This document shows positions 18,033 to 27,673 of a stretch of DNA of 64,000 nucleotides, one piece after another. Each line of letters starts with the position of its first letter. Position 1 is the stretch's first letter. The stretch is taken from positions 191,297 to 255,296 of the forward strand of contig JAWKTT010000005.1 of assembly GCA_041398965.1 (NCBI GenBank), in the 5' to 3' direction. Both the position numbers and the translations under genes were made by a program. The notes under the pieces were generated by a model. That model was not told the DNA's origin. It did no database searches and saw nothing but the letters and a program-made list of their open reading frames with translations. The stretch is from JAWKTT01 sp041398965 (GTDB lineage: Bacteria > Planctomycetota > Planctomycetia > Planctomycetales > Planctomycetaceae).

Positions 18033-18884
18033 TCAATTGGTTGAAGAGGGGAGTGTGGTGCGAGGATGTGGTACGAATGGGACCCCTTTCCACCAGAGCC
18101 TGAACGCTTGCCAGTAGATGGCGATGGCGATGCGGAGAGTCATACAGGGGTGCGAAATTAGCGACCAGGCGAGTGTTCGGGAGGAAATCTCGGTTCTTTC
18201 CAACAGCAGCGTGGCGTCGAGTCGAAGGTCTTCTGCTTCGTAGTCTTCAATCTGAACCGACAAACGTTCGCCGGGTTGCGAAACGCTCCACTTGTACGTC
18301 ATCTCCATAGGTAAAAACGGAGAGACATGCATCGCCTTGGTGTGTTCGGCTGTGATGAGCCGAGAGGGCCTGAGTGTCGGCGCAGATGGTGGCGAATCTT
18401 CTGAAGAGACATCCGTCGCGAGGGGGTCAATGACGTAGCAGTGTCGTTCGCCCCAGGGGGTGTTGGTCACCTCAGCCACGATCGAATCGAGAGTCGTTCC
18501 GTCAGGCTGAAAGCAGTAGTATAAGGCGATTGGGTTGATGACGTATCCGAAGTAGCGGGGTTGCGTCAGCAGTCGAATCGGACCTTGTGGCGTACGTCCG
18601 AGATGTTGTTGAACGGTCTGGCGGACTGTGTCATTGAGTGACGTGGCCGGGTCTCCGAAGTGATCTCGTCGAAAGAAGGACGCGACGTTGCGACGTTCGT
18701 TCGACCACAGCCAGTACCGATCGAACAGTGTCTCAACCTCATCGAGATCGATGTAGAGCATGTTCAGGCGATATTGAAACTGACGGGCATGTGCTCCGAA
18801 CCGACGATGCCGGACGGTTCCGCGATAGAGGCCGCTGGCGAGTTGCGACGGAGTGTTGACGAGGGGGCGATCAGTCATCGTCAC
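18033..18884 (-). CDS. DUF1365 protein
   Basis: 283 residues. The family layout is clear: SGLYRGTVRHRRFGAHARQF at the start, then FQYRLNMLYIDLDEV, RLLTQPRYFGYVINPIALYYC and TNTPWGERHCYVI, and the C-terminal HPCMTLRIAIAIYWQAFRLW. The function is unknown, but DUF1365 genes almost always neighbour an FAD oxidoreductase and a cyclopropane synthase, as here. Its start overlaps the end of the FAD gene by 14 bases. ATG at 18884 and ATG at 18878 are both possible; a GAGGTG-like site is close to either. It probably helps in acyl-chain modification at the membrane; that is inferred from context only. Confidence 0.9.
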   Translation of the reverse strand: MTMTDRPLVNTPSQLASGLYRGTVRHRRFGAHARQFQYRLNMLYIDLDEVETLFDRYWLWSNERRNVASFFRRDHFGDPATSLNDTVRQTVQQHLGRTPQGPIRLLTQPRYFGYVINPIALYYCFQPDGTTLDSIVAEVTNTPWGERHCYVIDPLATDVSSEDSPPSAPTLRPSRLITAEHTKAMHVSPFLPMEMTYKWSVSQPGERLSVQIEDYEAEDLRLDATLLLERTEISSRTLAWSLISHPCMTLRIAIAIYWQAFRLWWKGVPFVPHPRTTLPSSTN

Positions 18885-20208
18885 CTCGGGACAAGACCGT
18901 CGGCGGATGTGAGTTCAGGGGGGCATGTGGGCGATGGGACCAGTGAGGGCGGATGCCGAACTGTTCGCAAACAGCCAATGCACTGTTCACTCCATCTTCG
19001 TGAAATCCGTTCCCCCAGTAGGCTCCGCAATACGAGGTTCGCTTTCTTCGGATCAGCTCGTGATGCCTTTCTTGGGCAGAGGCTCGTTGCGTCGTAAAAA
19101 TCGGATGACTGTATTGAAAGGTTCGCAGATGATGATCCGGGTTGATCGACTCGGCTGCGTTTAGCGTTACGCAGTAGGTGCGATCGCTCCGGGTCAAGAG
19201 GGGGTCGAGTCGCTGAAGAATGTTCATGTTGTAGGTCACCATGGGTCGCGACTCGGGACCATTGGGGATGCGGTAGTTCCAACTCGACCAAACCGATCGA
19301 CGCGTCGGAAGTATGGAGGCATCGGTATGCAGGACCGCGACGTTCTGACTGTAAGGGAACGCAGAGAGCAGTTCGTTCTCAGTCGGCGTTGGCTCTCCCA
19401 AAAGGCGAAGGGCCTGATCGCTGTGACACGCGAGAATCACTTCGTCGAACGTTTCACTTCCATGCTGATGATGCAGCGTCACGCCGAGCGAATTGCGATC
19501 GACGCGATGCACTGCGGTCGACAGTCGAACCGTACCAGGAAACCGTTCGATGATGCGACGAATATAGGTTCGTGAACCACCGGTGATGGTTTGCCATGTC
19601 GGGCGATTCTGAATGCTCAACAGCCCGTGATTGCGATAGAACTCAATGATGAATCGGATGGGAAATTCCCGGAATGTCGACATCGGGCAGGACCAGATCG
19701 CCGCCCCCATCGGCAAGAGATAGTGTTCCGAAAACGTCGGCGAAAAGCGATGCTCGTCCAGAAACTCGCCGACGGTGGTCGTTTCGCTGAGTTGCCCGCT
19801 CCTTTGCGATCCGAGCCGATTGAAACGAACGATGTCGGACAGCAGTCGGTAGAACGATGGTCGGACAAGGTTTCGCTTCTGGGCGAATAGCGTTGCGATT
19901 GATGCGCCGGCGTACTCCAGTCCGCAACGTTGACACTGCACACTAAAGCCCATCGAGGTTGCCACTGACTCGACCCCAAGTTCGTTGAGCAAGCCGATGA
20001 AGTTCGGATAGGTCCAGTCATTGAAGACGATAAACCCGGTGTCAATCGCCAATGGTCCGATGTCGTCTTCGACAGTGACGGTGTTTGTGTGACCTCCGAG
20101 CCGATCGTCAGACTCAAAGAGCGTGATGTCATGGACGCCTCCCAAGAGATGAGCGGCGACGAGCCCCGAGATTCCTGATCCCACGATGGCGATGTTCACT
20201 CGGTCCAC
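18871..20208 (-). CDS. FAD-dependent amine-oxidase-like oxidoreductase
   Basis: 445 residues. The N-terminal Rossmann fold has IAIVGSGISGLVAAHLLGG (GxGxxG) and the ribose-binding acidic residue in TLFESDDRLGGHTNTV. The family is the predicted NAD/FAD-binding proteins of COG2907, which resemble desaturases and monoamine oxidases. IDTGFIVFNDWTYPNF and the C-terminal SYCGAYWGNGFHEDGVNSAL are typical. It opens a five-gene operon for lipid modification and may oxidise or desaturate an acyl chain, as proposed for UfaD-type enzymes of furan-fatty-acid synthesis. The start is GTG at 20208; a second GTG nine bases in is an alternative. Confidence 0.88.
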   Translation of the reverse strand: MDRVNIAIVGSGISGLVAAHLLGGVHDITLFESDDRLGGHTNTVTVEDDIGPLAIDTGFIVFNDWTYPNFIGLLNELGVESVATSMGFSVQCQRCGLEYAGASIATLFAQKRNLVRPSFYRLLSDIVRFNRLGSQRSGQLSETTTVGEFLDEHRFSPTFSEHYLLPMGAAIWSCPMSTFREFPIRFIIEFYRNHGLLSIQNRPTWQTITGGSRTYIRRIIERFPGTVRLSTAVHRVDRNSLGVTLHHQHGSETFDEVILACHSDQALRLLGEPTPTENELLSAFPYSQNVAVLHTDASILPTRRSVWSSWNYRIPNGPESRPMVTYNMNILQRLDPLLTRSDRTYCVTLNAAESINPDHHLRTFQYSHPIFTTQRASAQERHHELIRRKRTSYCGAYWGNGFHEDGVNSALAVCEQFGIRPHWSHRPHAPLNSHPPTVLSRGDDD

Positions 20209-20841
20209 TCAATCACGGATGATCCGACAATGCGCCATGAAGTCAGGAACCGAACGGCCCGCCCCTTCAACCGACAACATCTCCGGAGATGCATCACATG
20301 AGTTGTCCCATAGAGTCGGAGAGAAGTGGTAAAACTCGGGATTGCCGGTTGGCGATGGAGTAAACCGCACAACGTCGAAACGCAGTCGGGAAAGACGTCA
20401 GCGCATCATCCAAATCCACGAGACGTGGTGACATTGAAGACAGCAAGGCGGCATTGACAAGAGGGAAAAATCGGTATTGATCACCGGACGCACGGCTCGG
20501 TCAACAGATGTCGGTCCGCAAGAGATGTCATGGCGTCGGCAAGTGCCTTGCGCAACGGGTCGACGGGGCATGCGGAACGGAAGCGGATTCAAGAGAGTCT
20601 TCATTTGACCGACGTTGCCGGTCGATACGATAGATCGGCAAAATTTGATAGACAGACTTGCGGAGTTGTGCTGGCGAGAGCTATAATTCAATGGTCTCCG
20701 ATATGTGAGGCTGGTTCTCTCCCTTTGCGGCCAAGCGACAAGGTGGGAGCGTGACGGCTGGATATCGAGTGGATTCGGAGATGCATGGGATTCAGGCGTT
20801 TAGTTTAGTTGTCACCATTTCACCAGGCGGCAGGTACCTTC
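20209..20841. other. Divergent intergenic region between lipid operon and DUF1501 gene
   Basis: No convincing gene in 633 bases. It must hold the promoters of both divergent transcription units; only the plus-strand one was recognised (20658-20687). Confidence 0.5.
20658..20687 (+). promoter_or_regulatory. Candidate promoter for the DUF1501 gene
   Basis: A perfect TATAAT box lies at 20682-20687. A TTGCGG box at 20658-20663, 18 bases upstream, is an acceptable -35. The spacing to the ATG at 20842 leaves a leader of about 150 bases. The call rests on the -10 match. Confidence 0.4.
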
Positions 20842-22143
20842 ATGATCGATTTCCTTTGTGGTCCAACGCGTCAGAATTGTGAGGGGACATCTCGGCGAAA
20901 CTTTCTCCGAGTTGGAGGCTTAGGTCTTGGTGCGATGTCGCTCGGACATCTGATGCGTAACCGCGCTGCCGCCGCATCGGCCGGGACGACATCAGACAAG
21001 TCTGTGATCTGGCTCTGGCTGAGTGGCGGACCGACACAGGTCGAGACTTTCGATCCGAAGATGACGGCACCGTCAGAGTATCGCAGCGTGACGGGTGAAG
21101 TGAAAACGGTACTGCCGGGCGTGACGCTCGGCGGTAACTTTGAACGGATGGCACAGGTTGCCGATCGCATGGCGTTTGTTCGCTCGTTCGCCCATACCAA
21201 CAGTGGTCACTCGGGTGGAACTCACTACGTGATGACTGGGTACGACAACCGTCTGGCGGACAACGGTGCTGTCGCCAATCGACCGTTCCTTGGTTCCATT
21301 GTTTCGCGTGTTCGTGGGACAAACCATCCCACGACCGGCCTGCCGACGTATGTTCGGCTGGGGGGAATCTATGCCGATGGTCCCGCGTTTCTGGGGACAG
21401 GTTATGGTCCATTCGATCCCGGTGGGGAAGCCCGTCGCAACATGTCATTGACGGTTGACCGGACCCGTCTTGACAATCGCCGATCGATGCTCGAAGGGAT
21501 CGACAACGTCAAACGGGAAGTCGATCGAACCGGGTTGATGGAGGGCTTGGACTCATTTGACCAGCAGGCTTTCAATCTTATTCTCAGCCGGTCGCAGCAG
21601 GCGTTCGACCTCAAGTACGAAGACCCCCGCGTTGTTGATCGATACGGAAGTGGTCTCGGTCAACAACTGTTGCAGGCTCGTCGCCTCGTCGAGAATGGTG
21701 TCGGGTTTGTGACGCTTAACTACGGCGGATGGGATATGCATGGAAACATTAAACAAGAAATGGACCGACGAGGTCCAGAGGTTGACCGGGCTGTGGCAGC
21801 GCTCGTTGAAGACCTCGATCAGCGTGGTCAACTGGAGAATACGCTGCTGGTCATCAGCGGTGAGTTTGGGCGTACTCCGAAGATCAACGGCGGGGCCGGG
21901 CGAGATCACTGGGCACCTCTCAGCACGCTGGCCTTAGCCGGTGGGGGCTTGAAGATGGGGCAGGTCGTCGGAGAGTCGGCCGAGAAGGTTGATGTCCCCA
22001 AAACGACCCCGATTACTCCACAGGACCTGATGGCAACAGTGTTTTATGTGTTGAACATCGATCGCCGAATCCAGTACACGAATCAGTCGGGTCGTCCGAC
22101 ATACATGATCGAAAACGGAAAGCCGATCGAGGAACTCGTCTAA
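20842..22143 (+). CDS. DUF1501 protein, Tat-exported sulfatase-fold
   Basis: 433 residues from the ATG at 20842. A twin-arginine signal is clear: SRRNFLRVGGLGLGAMSL. Family motifs follow: IWLWLSGGPTQVETFDPK, HTNSGHSGGTHYVMTG, VTLNYGGWDMHGNI and ISGEFGRTPKINGGAGRDHW. These place metal-ligand-like Asp, His and Glu residues as in the alkaline phosphatase/sulfatase fold, but the substrate is unknown. DUF1501 genes usually pair with DUF1549/DUF1553 genes in planctomycetes; here that partner lies 5.5 kb downstream on the same strand, with a hydrolase and a WD40 gene between. A strong terminator follows the stop. Confidence 0.92.
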   Translation: MIDFLCGPTRQNCEGTSRRNFLRVGGLGLGAMSLGHLMRNRAAAASAGTTSDKSVIWLWLSGGPTQVETFDPKMTAPSEYRSVTGEVKTVLPGVTLGGNFERMAQVADRMAFVRSFAHTNSGHSGGTHYVMTGYDNRLADNGAVANRPFLGSIVSRVRGTNHPTTGLPTYVRLGGIYADGPAFLGTGYGPFDPGGEARRNMSLTVDRTRLDNRRSMLEGIDNVKREVDRTGLMEGLDSFDQQAFNLILSRSQQAFDLKYEDPRVVDRYGSGLGQQLLQARRLVENGVGFVTLNYGGWDMHGNIKQEMDRRGPEVDRAVAALVEDLDQRGQLENTLLVISGEFGRTPKINGGAGRDHWAPLSTLALAGGGLKMGQVVGESAEKVDVPKTTPITPQDLMATVFYVLNIDRRIQYTNQSGRPTYMIENGKPIEELV

Positions 22144-22185
22144 CACGTTTTGGCTGGATGTGGTCAATGAGATCACCGTGAATTC

Positions 22186-22222
22186 AACAAGGGGCACGTT
22201 TTATACGTGCCCCTTGTTCTTT
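22186..22222 (+). terminator. Rho-independent terminator after the DUF1501 gene
   Basis: A perfect 13-bp stem, AACAAGGGGCACG at 22186-22198 with CGTGCCCCTTGTT at 22206-22218, has a seven-base loop and is followed by a short T-rich stretch (TCTTT). It lies 43 bases after the stop codon and 137 bases before the next start, so the hydrolase probably has its own promoter. Confidence 0.8.
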
Positions 22223-22358
22223 GAGGGGTTTGAGTTTCTTGTGACGTGGTCAGATGTTTCCCGTTAGTGAAACAGAGGTGGTTTGCAGGACCATTGAATT
22301 TTGCGTGCTCACAGTGTCGAATGGCCATGGTATCCAAGGTTGTTGATAGGAGGGAAAG

Positions 22359-23291
22359 ATGAGGCAATTCGTTTTCCGAGGGAGCTTGCTGAACTCGCTG
22401 GCCTGTGCGGCGCTGCTGGTCGGCTTGATGAGTGGCGGTGGCGCGAAGGCTGGCGAGGTGACGATTCGTCGTGATGTCGTGTATGGGCATAAGGACGGAA
22501 TGGCGCTGACCTTTGATGTGCTAACCCCTGCGGCTCCCAATCAGGCGGGAGTTTTGTGGTTGCAGAGTGGAGGCTGGTATTCCCGTTGGAATCTCCCCGA
22601 GGGACTGATCGGTTCAGCTCAGCCGCTGCTGGATGCTGGGTTTACGGTGTTCATCGTTCGACACGGGAGCGCTCCTAGATATGCTGTTCCGGATGCTGTG
22701 GGAGATGTTCGGCGTTGTGTGCGATTCATCCGTATGACGGCATCGGACTACAATCTTGACGCTGATCGCTTGGGGGCGCAGGGAGGAAGTGCAGGGGGGC
22801 ATCTCACTTTGATGCTGGCGACAACCGGAGACGATGGGCAGCCCGAAGCGAAGGACCCTGTCGACAGAGTGTCGAGCCGGATTGCGGCCGGTGTCGCACT
22901 TTATCCCCCGACAGATTTGCGCGGGTGGACGACAGACCCTCCAGCGATCATCGCGGCGAACGCCGGTCTCAAGCCGCCGTTGACGTTCTCGGCAGACCTG
23001 GAAGATGACGTGTCACCTGTGCTTCATGTCACTGCGGATGATGCACCGGTCTTGATGATTCATGGCGACAAGGATGAACTGGTGCCGATTGCTCACAGCA
23101 CCAACATCGTTCCGCTGCTGGAAAAGGCGAAGGTTCCTCATCGCCTCATTACAGTGGAAGGGGCCGGGCACGGATACAACCCGGAGCAGTACCGGACCAT
23201 CGTGACGCCGTCGACGGTCGAGTGGTTTCAGAAGTATCTCACAAGAGGAGTTGCTCCAGCCACCAAAGCCACTGGTGATGTGGGACAATAG
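22359..23291 (+). CDS. Secreted alpha/beta hydrolase
   Basis: 310 residues. The start is firm: AGGAGGGAAAG precedes the ATG. A signal peptide with core LACAALLVGLMSGGG is followed by a mature start near GEVTIRRDV. The alpha/beta-hydrolase triad can be placed: nucleophile Ser in QGGSAGGH (GxSxG), Asp in IHGDKDELVP and His in EGAGHGY. The oxyanion region is LWLQSGGWYSRW. This matches the esterase/prolyl-oligopeptidase-like group of exported hydrolases. The substrate is unknown. It lies between the DUF1501 and WD40 genes on the same strand. Confidence 0.88.
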   Translation: MRQFVFRGSLLNSLACAALLVGLMSGGGAKAGEVTIRRDVVYGHKDGMALTFDVLTPAAPNQAGVLWLQSGGWYSRWNLPEGLIGSAQPLLDAGFTVFIVRHGSAPRYAVPDAVGDVRRCVRFIRMTASDYNLDADRLGAQGGSAGGHLTLMLATTGDDGQPEAKDPVDRVSSRIAAGVALYPPTDLRGWTTDPPAIIAANAGLKPPLTFSADLEDDVSPVLHVTADDAPVLMIHGDKDELVPIAHSTNIVPLLEKAKVPHRLITVEGAGHGYNPEQYRTIVTPSTVEWFQKYLTRGVAPATKATGDVGQ

Positions 23292-23360
23292 GCGATGACG
23301 CAAGCCAATTGCCGGGCGGCCGTCGGGAGTTCGATCATTTGAGAGTCTGATTTCCTTGCG

Positions 23361-26300
23361 ATGAAGCAAGGGCATCGAAACAGGAATCACCCATTCGGGA
23401 GAGCAGCGGTGAGAACGATAGACGATAGCGGGAAGCGAAACGACAGCGGTGGGCATCTTGACTCACGGCGCCGTGTGGCGAGTTGTCGACGCCGAAATCG
23501 TCGGTCCCGGCGAGGTCTTGTTCGTCCCCAAATTTTGGTCCTGACGTTCCTGTTATCGAGCTTGGTGTTGTCGGCGTTTGTTGCTGCACAACCCCCTGAG
23601 TCACCCGTTTTTGAAGGGCATCTCGATGCGGTCATGATGGGAGTCTATACGCCGGACGGGACGGGGGTGGTGACGGTCAGTACCGACCATACCGCAAAGC
23701 TGTGGGATATTGGGACTCGGCAGGCTGTCAGGACCTATGCCCAGCACACGGCTCCGGTCTTCTCGGTGGCGATTAGTGGTGACGGCCAAACTCTGGTGAC
23801 AGGCGGACAGGATAATACAGTCCGGGTCTGGAATGTTCCTCTCCGCGAACCGGTGCGAACGATCGCCGATCCGGGGAGCGGGATTCGTCGTATGGCCATG
23901 TCTGGAGATGGGACGACGATTCTTGCGGCAGGTGTAGATCAGAAACTGCGATTGCACGCTGCGATCGCAGCCACTCCCCCGATGGGTGTTGTCCGTCAGG
24001 GGCATTCGCATCCAGTCTCTGCGGTGGCGTGGCGCAACGATGGTGGCCAGTTTGCATCGGCTGATGAGCAGGGCCGAATCCTGTTGTGGAGTCCATACGT
24101 CGATGGTCCGCAGGGAGAGCTACTTTCCACTCCAGGTCGTGTTGCCGGCTTGCAATTCCATTCCAACAATCAACAGTTGTATGCCCTGAGTGACGATGGG
24201 CGAATTCGAGTCTGGCAGATGCCGGTGCCGACTCCACAGACACTGGCAACGGCCGCCACGGAAGTCGCCAACCTCGCAATCGTACCTGGGCAATCTGCGG
24301 CATTGTGGGCAAACGTCGACGGGACGATGCGTACAACGAACCTGACCAGCGGAGCGGTCATTCTCGAATATCCCAAGGTTCCGTTCCGCCCTACGGCCGT
24401 TGCGATCTCAGCGAATGGTCAGTGGTTTGCGACGACGGGTGTCGGTGGTTTGACGGAACTCCGGTCGGCTAATGACGGTTCGCTGCGAGGTGTGTTGCAA
24501 GGGCATGTGGGGGACGTCGCCGACGTGGCGATTCATCCCGATTCATTGCGACTGGCAACGGCCGGCGCTGATGGAACGGTTCGCCTTTGGACTCAGCCAA
24601 TACCTGCGGTCGAAGTCAAAGGACACACCGCACCGATTCGCGGTATCGCTGCGGCTGCGAACGGGGGATGGTTTGCCACGATTTCCGACGATCTTTCGAC
24701 TCGTCTCTGGGGGGCAGATGGCGCAATTCAGAGGACGATGGCGAACCATGAGCAACCGCTTCGAGCGATTGCGGTTCGGGACGACGATGCTCTGTTGGCG
24801 ACAGGTGACGCTGCGGGAATTGTGTGGGTCTGGAATACAGCAAACGGAGCAGCCGAGGGGTATGCTGCGGCCCATACCGGTGCGATCCACTCGCTGATGT
24901 TTTCGTCAGATCGAAATGTTCTCGTGACGGCTGGTGCAGATGGGACGGTCCGGGCGTGGACGCTACCGCTCCCGAAACAGAAGCCAGCGGAAGGAGAAGA
25001 GCCGCCAAAACCAGTCTGGGAGTTCAAGCTCCCTGGAAACGAAGTTCCCTTGCGTATGGAAAGACTGTCGGCCGAACAGGGTTTCGCCGTCCTGGGGTCT
25101 GTCGGAACGTCAATTCATCGATATCAGTGGGATGGCATTGTGCGGCCAGCGATTCCTAGCCCAGGTCGTCCGCTGAAGACGTTGGCCGTCACAACAGATG
25201 GTGTGCTGCTCGCGAGTGTTGACGATCAGGGTCGCGCTCACGTCGTTGATCTTGAGGGGAAAGTAAAGGCGACCGTGATGCTTGGTGCGGGAACGACCTC
25301 CGCTCGGTTTCATCAGGGGCAAAGCGAGTTGATCGTGACGGATGGTAAACAGCGTGTTCGGACAGCCTCCATTTCAACTGGTCGAATACTGGAAGAGATT
25401 GCGACCTCCATCCCTGTTTCAGACGCCGTTGCGGTGGGGCCGGAATTACGCCAGTTGGCGGCTGTTGGCACTGGGAACGACGGGGTTGTTGTCGGGCGAT
25501 CGCTGGTCAGGATGTGGGAGACCGTTACTCCGTTGAGCGAACCCGCATCGCCGACCGCTAATGGTGAGCTTGCCAAATTGCCAGCGGCGACCACTCTTGT
25601 ATTTCATCCTGACCAGCAGCACTTGCTCTGTGGGGCGGACGATGGGGTCATCTGGCAATGGAACCTGACGAATGGCGAATTGGTCCGCAGACTGATTGCC
25701 CATCGTCACGAAGCTGATGGACAACAGCCTGAGCGTCCGGCCAGTTTATCTGACATGATCATTTCTCCGAACGGTCAGCTTGTCGTGTCGGTTGGGGCCG
25801 ATCAGATGATCCGTGCGTTTCAACTGGCGGACGGGTTGCCGGTTGCAGCGATTCGGCTCCCGGCAGAGACGCGTCGCCTGAGTATGTCGCCCGACAACAC
25901 ACGTGTGGCCGCAGCCGGTGATGATGGTGCGACAAGGGTGTACCAGTTTCCTGGTGGGGAACTACTCCAGAGGTTCGCTGGCCATACGGGTGGGGTGCGG
26001 GGTGTGTCGTTTCTCTCGGACAATGCGACGATCATTACGGGTGGAGTCGACAAGACATTGCAGTTGTCGAAGACATCCATTTTACGGGCGTACCCTGTCC
26101 ATGAATCGATCGTGAAAGATTTCATCCTGTATGCCGGAGGAACCCACTCATTGTCGACCGGTGCTGATGGGCAGATTGTGATGGCCGATGTCAACTCTGG
26201 AGCGGTCACACGACTGTTCCGCGTCCGTCAGCCGATGCAGGAATCTCGGGGAGAGGGCGCTGTTCCGGTCAGTGCGGCGGCTGCGGGGACTGAGGCTGCT

Positions 26301-27338
26301 ACAACTGGAGATGCTCCCGTTGAACCTCCTCCGCCAACGTACATGAAATTGGGGCCAACGGTGATCGCCAATCGGGGTGACAATCAGCGACTGGCTGCTG
26401 GAACGGAGGGGGGAGATCTGTTGTGTTGGAACATCAACAACGGTGACGAGCCGCTCTCTCAGTGGAGTCTTGAAAGTCCGATTGTCGCCATCGCCTTCAG
26501 TCCAGACAATCAGAAGCTCGCTGTGGCGACAGCAGACAAACAGGTGAGAATCTATGGGCCATCGCTGCCTGGAGTTGTTCCAGTGTCCGAGTTGACACTG
26601 CACCAACAGTTTGCCGTGGCCGAGAGTGTGACCGGACTGAACTTCGCATCGGGGAGTCGCTCCTTGTGGGTTTCGGTGTCGACGGGAGTCTTGGAAGAGT
26701 GGCGATACGCGTCGCCCGGTCAACTTCTCCAGTTCAATCATGGGGGACCGGTCTACGGAGTTGCGGTGAGTCAGGATGGACGAACGATTGTCTCGTGCAG
26801 CAGCGATCAGACGGTACGTGTCTGGGATGGGACATCAGGACAACAGCGGTTTCAGATGACCGGACACGTTGGAGCGGTGCATGCCGTTGCGATGAGCCAC
26901 GATGAAACGTTTGCCGTCTCTTCCGGGGCTGACGGGACACTGCGTCTATGGGATGTTGTGGGAGGTCGCCAACTGAAGCAGCTCGTCAAATTTGACGCGA
27001 CCATGTATTCCGTTGCGGTTCACCCTTCTGGAAAACTTATTGCGGCCGCTGGGGCAGACCGCAAGGTCCATCTCTTGGACATGATTACGGGGGCAGAGCA
27101 GAAGACCCTTGAGGGACATACCGACTTCATCAACTGTGTTTCGTTCGATTCCAAAGGGGACCGATTACTGTCGTATGGATATGCGGGGCATTTGAAGATC
27201 TGGAGCACTGCCGATGGTAAGCTGCTCCATGAGTCACGTGTTGGAAAAGTTGGCAACTACGCGCAGTTCTCTCCCAAAGGAGACGCAGTTTTCATTTCGA
27301 ACGGCGATGGAACGGCCCGCATCGTGACAGTTCCGTAG
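23361..27338 (+). CDS. Very large exported WD40-repeat protein
   Basis: 1,325 residues. The first 50 residues are unusually basic (many Arg) and are followed by a hydrophobic segment (VLTFLLSSLVLSAFVAAQ, about 59-76), so it is exported or membrane-anchored. The rest consists of WD40-type repeats, many ending in clear xLWD, VRVWN, RLWTQ or VRIYG blades, for example SVAISGDGQTLVTGGQDNTV. I count more than fifteen, enough for two or more propellers. There is no catalytic domain; it is probably a scaffold on the cell surface or in the periplasm. It starts 69 bases after the hydrolase gene. The long basic leader makes a later start possible, but no better ribosome-binding site was found. Confidence 0.88.
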   Translation: MKQGHRNRNHPFGRAAVRTIDDSGKRNDSGGHLDSRRRVASCRRRNRRSRRGLVRPQILVLTFLLSSLVLSAFVAAQPPESPVFEGHLDAVMMGVYTPDGTGVVTVSTDHTAKLWDIGTRQAVRTYAQHTAPVFSVAISGDGQTLVTGGQDNTVRVWNVPLREPVRTIADPGSGIRRMAMSGDGTTILAAGVDQKLRLHAAIAATPPMGVVRQGHSHPVSAVAWRNDGGQFASADEQGRILLWSPYVDGPQGELLSTPGRVAGLQFHSNNQQLYALSDDGRIRVWQMPVPTPQTLATAATEVANLAIVPGQSAALWANVDGTMRTTNLTSGAVILEYPKVPFRPTAVAISANGQWFATTGVGGLTELRSANDGSLRGVLQGHVGDVADVAIHPDSLRLATAGADGTVRLWTQPIPAVEVKGHTAPIRGIAAAANGGWFATISDDLSTRLWGADGAIQRTMANHEQPLRAIAVRDDDALLATGDAAGIVWVWNTANGAAEGYAAAHTGAIHSLMFSSDRNVLVTAGADGTVRAWTLPLPKQKPAEGEEPPKPVWEFKLPGNEVPLRMERLSAEQGFAVLGSVGTSIHRYQWDGIVRPAIPSPGRPLKTLAVTTDGVLLASVDDQGRAHVVDLEGKVKATVMLGAGTTSARFHQGQSELIVTDGKQRVRTASISTGRILEEIATSIPVSDAVAVGPELRQLAAVGTGNDGVVVGRSLVRMWETVTPLSEPASPTANGELAKLPAATTLVFHPDQQHLLCGADDGVIWQWNLTNGELVRRLIAHRHEADGQQPERPASLSDMIISPNGQLVVSVGADQMIRAFQLADGLPVAAIRLPAETRRLSMSPDNTRVAAAGDDGATRVYQFPGGELLQRFAGHTGGVRGVSFLSDNATIITGGVDKTLQLSKTSILRAYPVHESIVKDFILYAGGTHSLSTGADGQIVMADVNSGAVTRLFRVRQPMQESRGEGAVPVSAAAAGTEAATTGDAPVEPPPPTYMKLGPTVIANRGDNQRLAAGTEGGDLLCWNINNGDEPLSQWSLESPIVAIAFSPDNQKLAVATADKQVRIYGPSLPGVVPVSELTLHQQFAVAESVTGLNFASGSRSLWVSVSTGVLEEWRYASPGQLLQFNHGGPVYGVAVSQDGRTIVSCSSDQTVRVWDGTSGQQRFQMTGHVGAVHAVAMSHDETFAVSSGADGTLRLWDVVGGRQLKQLVKFDATMYSVAVHPSGKLIAAAGADRKVHLLDMITGAEQKTLEGHTDFINCVSFDSKGDRLLSYGYAGHLKIWSTADGKLLHESRVGKVGNYAQFSPKGDAVFISNGDGTARIVTVP

Positions 27339-27673
27339 TTCACCGTTTTCGTTGGATTCGTTCTGGAGTTGCACTGTTTACGACCGAGGCCTTCGATCGT
27401 CATCGAAAATGTGACGTTTGCGAAACAGTCGTTGGTTGACTCTTTGGAGGCACCTCGTCGAACGCACATTGGCCCCCTTGGGGAATCGTCGTGATTCGCC
27501 AGAACACACTTCCGTTGGGGAGGACTGATTGCCAGAAAGTTGATGACATCTCGCCCGCTGAAATTGAGGCGTCGTGGGGAAAATTTGACGATTCCTATCC
27601 ATCATCTTGAATGTGTTCGATGTCCTCATCACAATAGAGTGGTCAATGACACTTTCCAGAATGGGATGCTGAC
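27339..27673. other. Intergenic region before the DUF1549/1553 gene
   Basis: No gene is seen in 335 bases. A TTGACG box at 27585-27590 followed 16 bases later by TTGAAT is a weak candidate promoter for the downstream genes. Confidence 0.4.
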
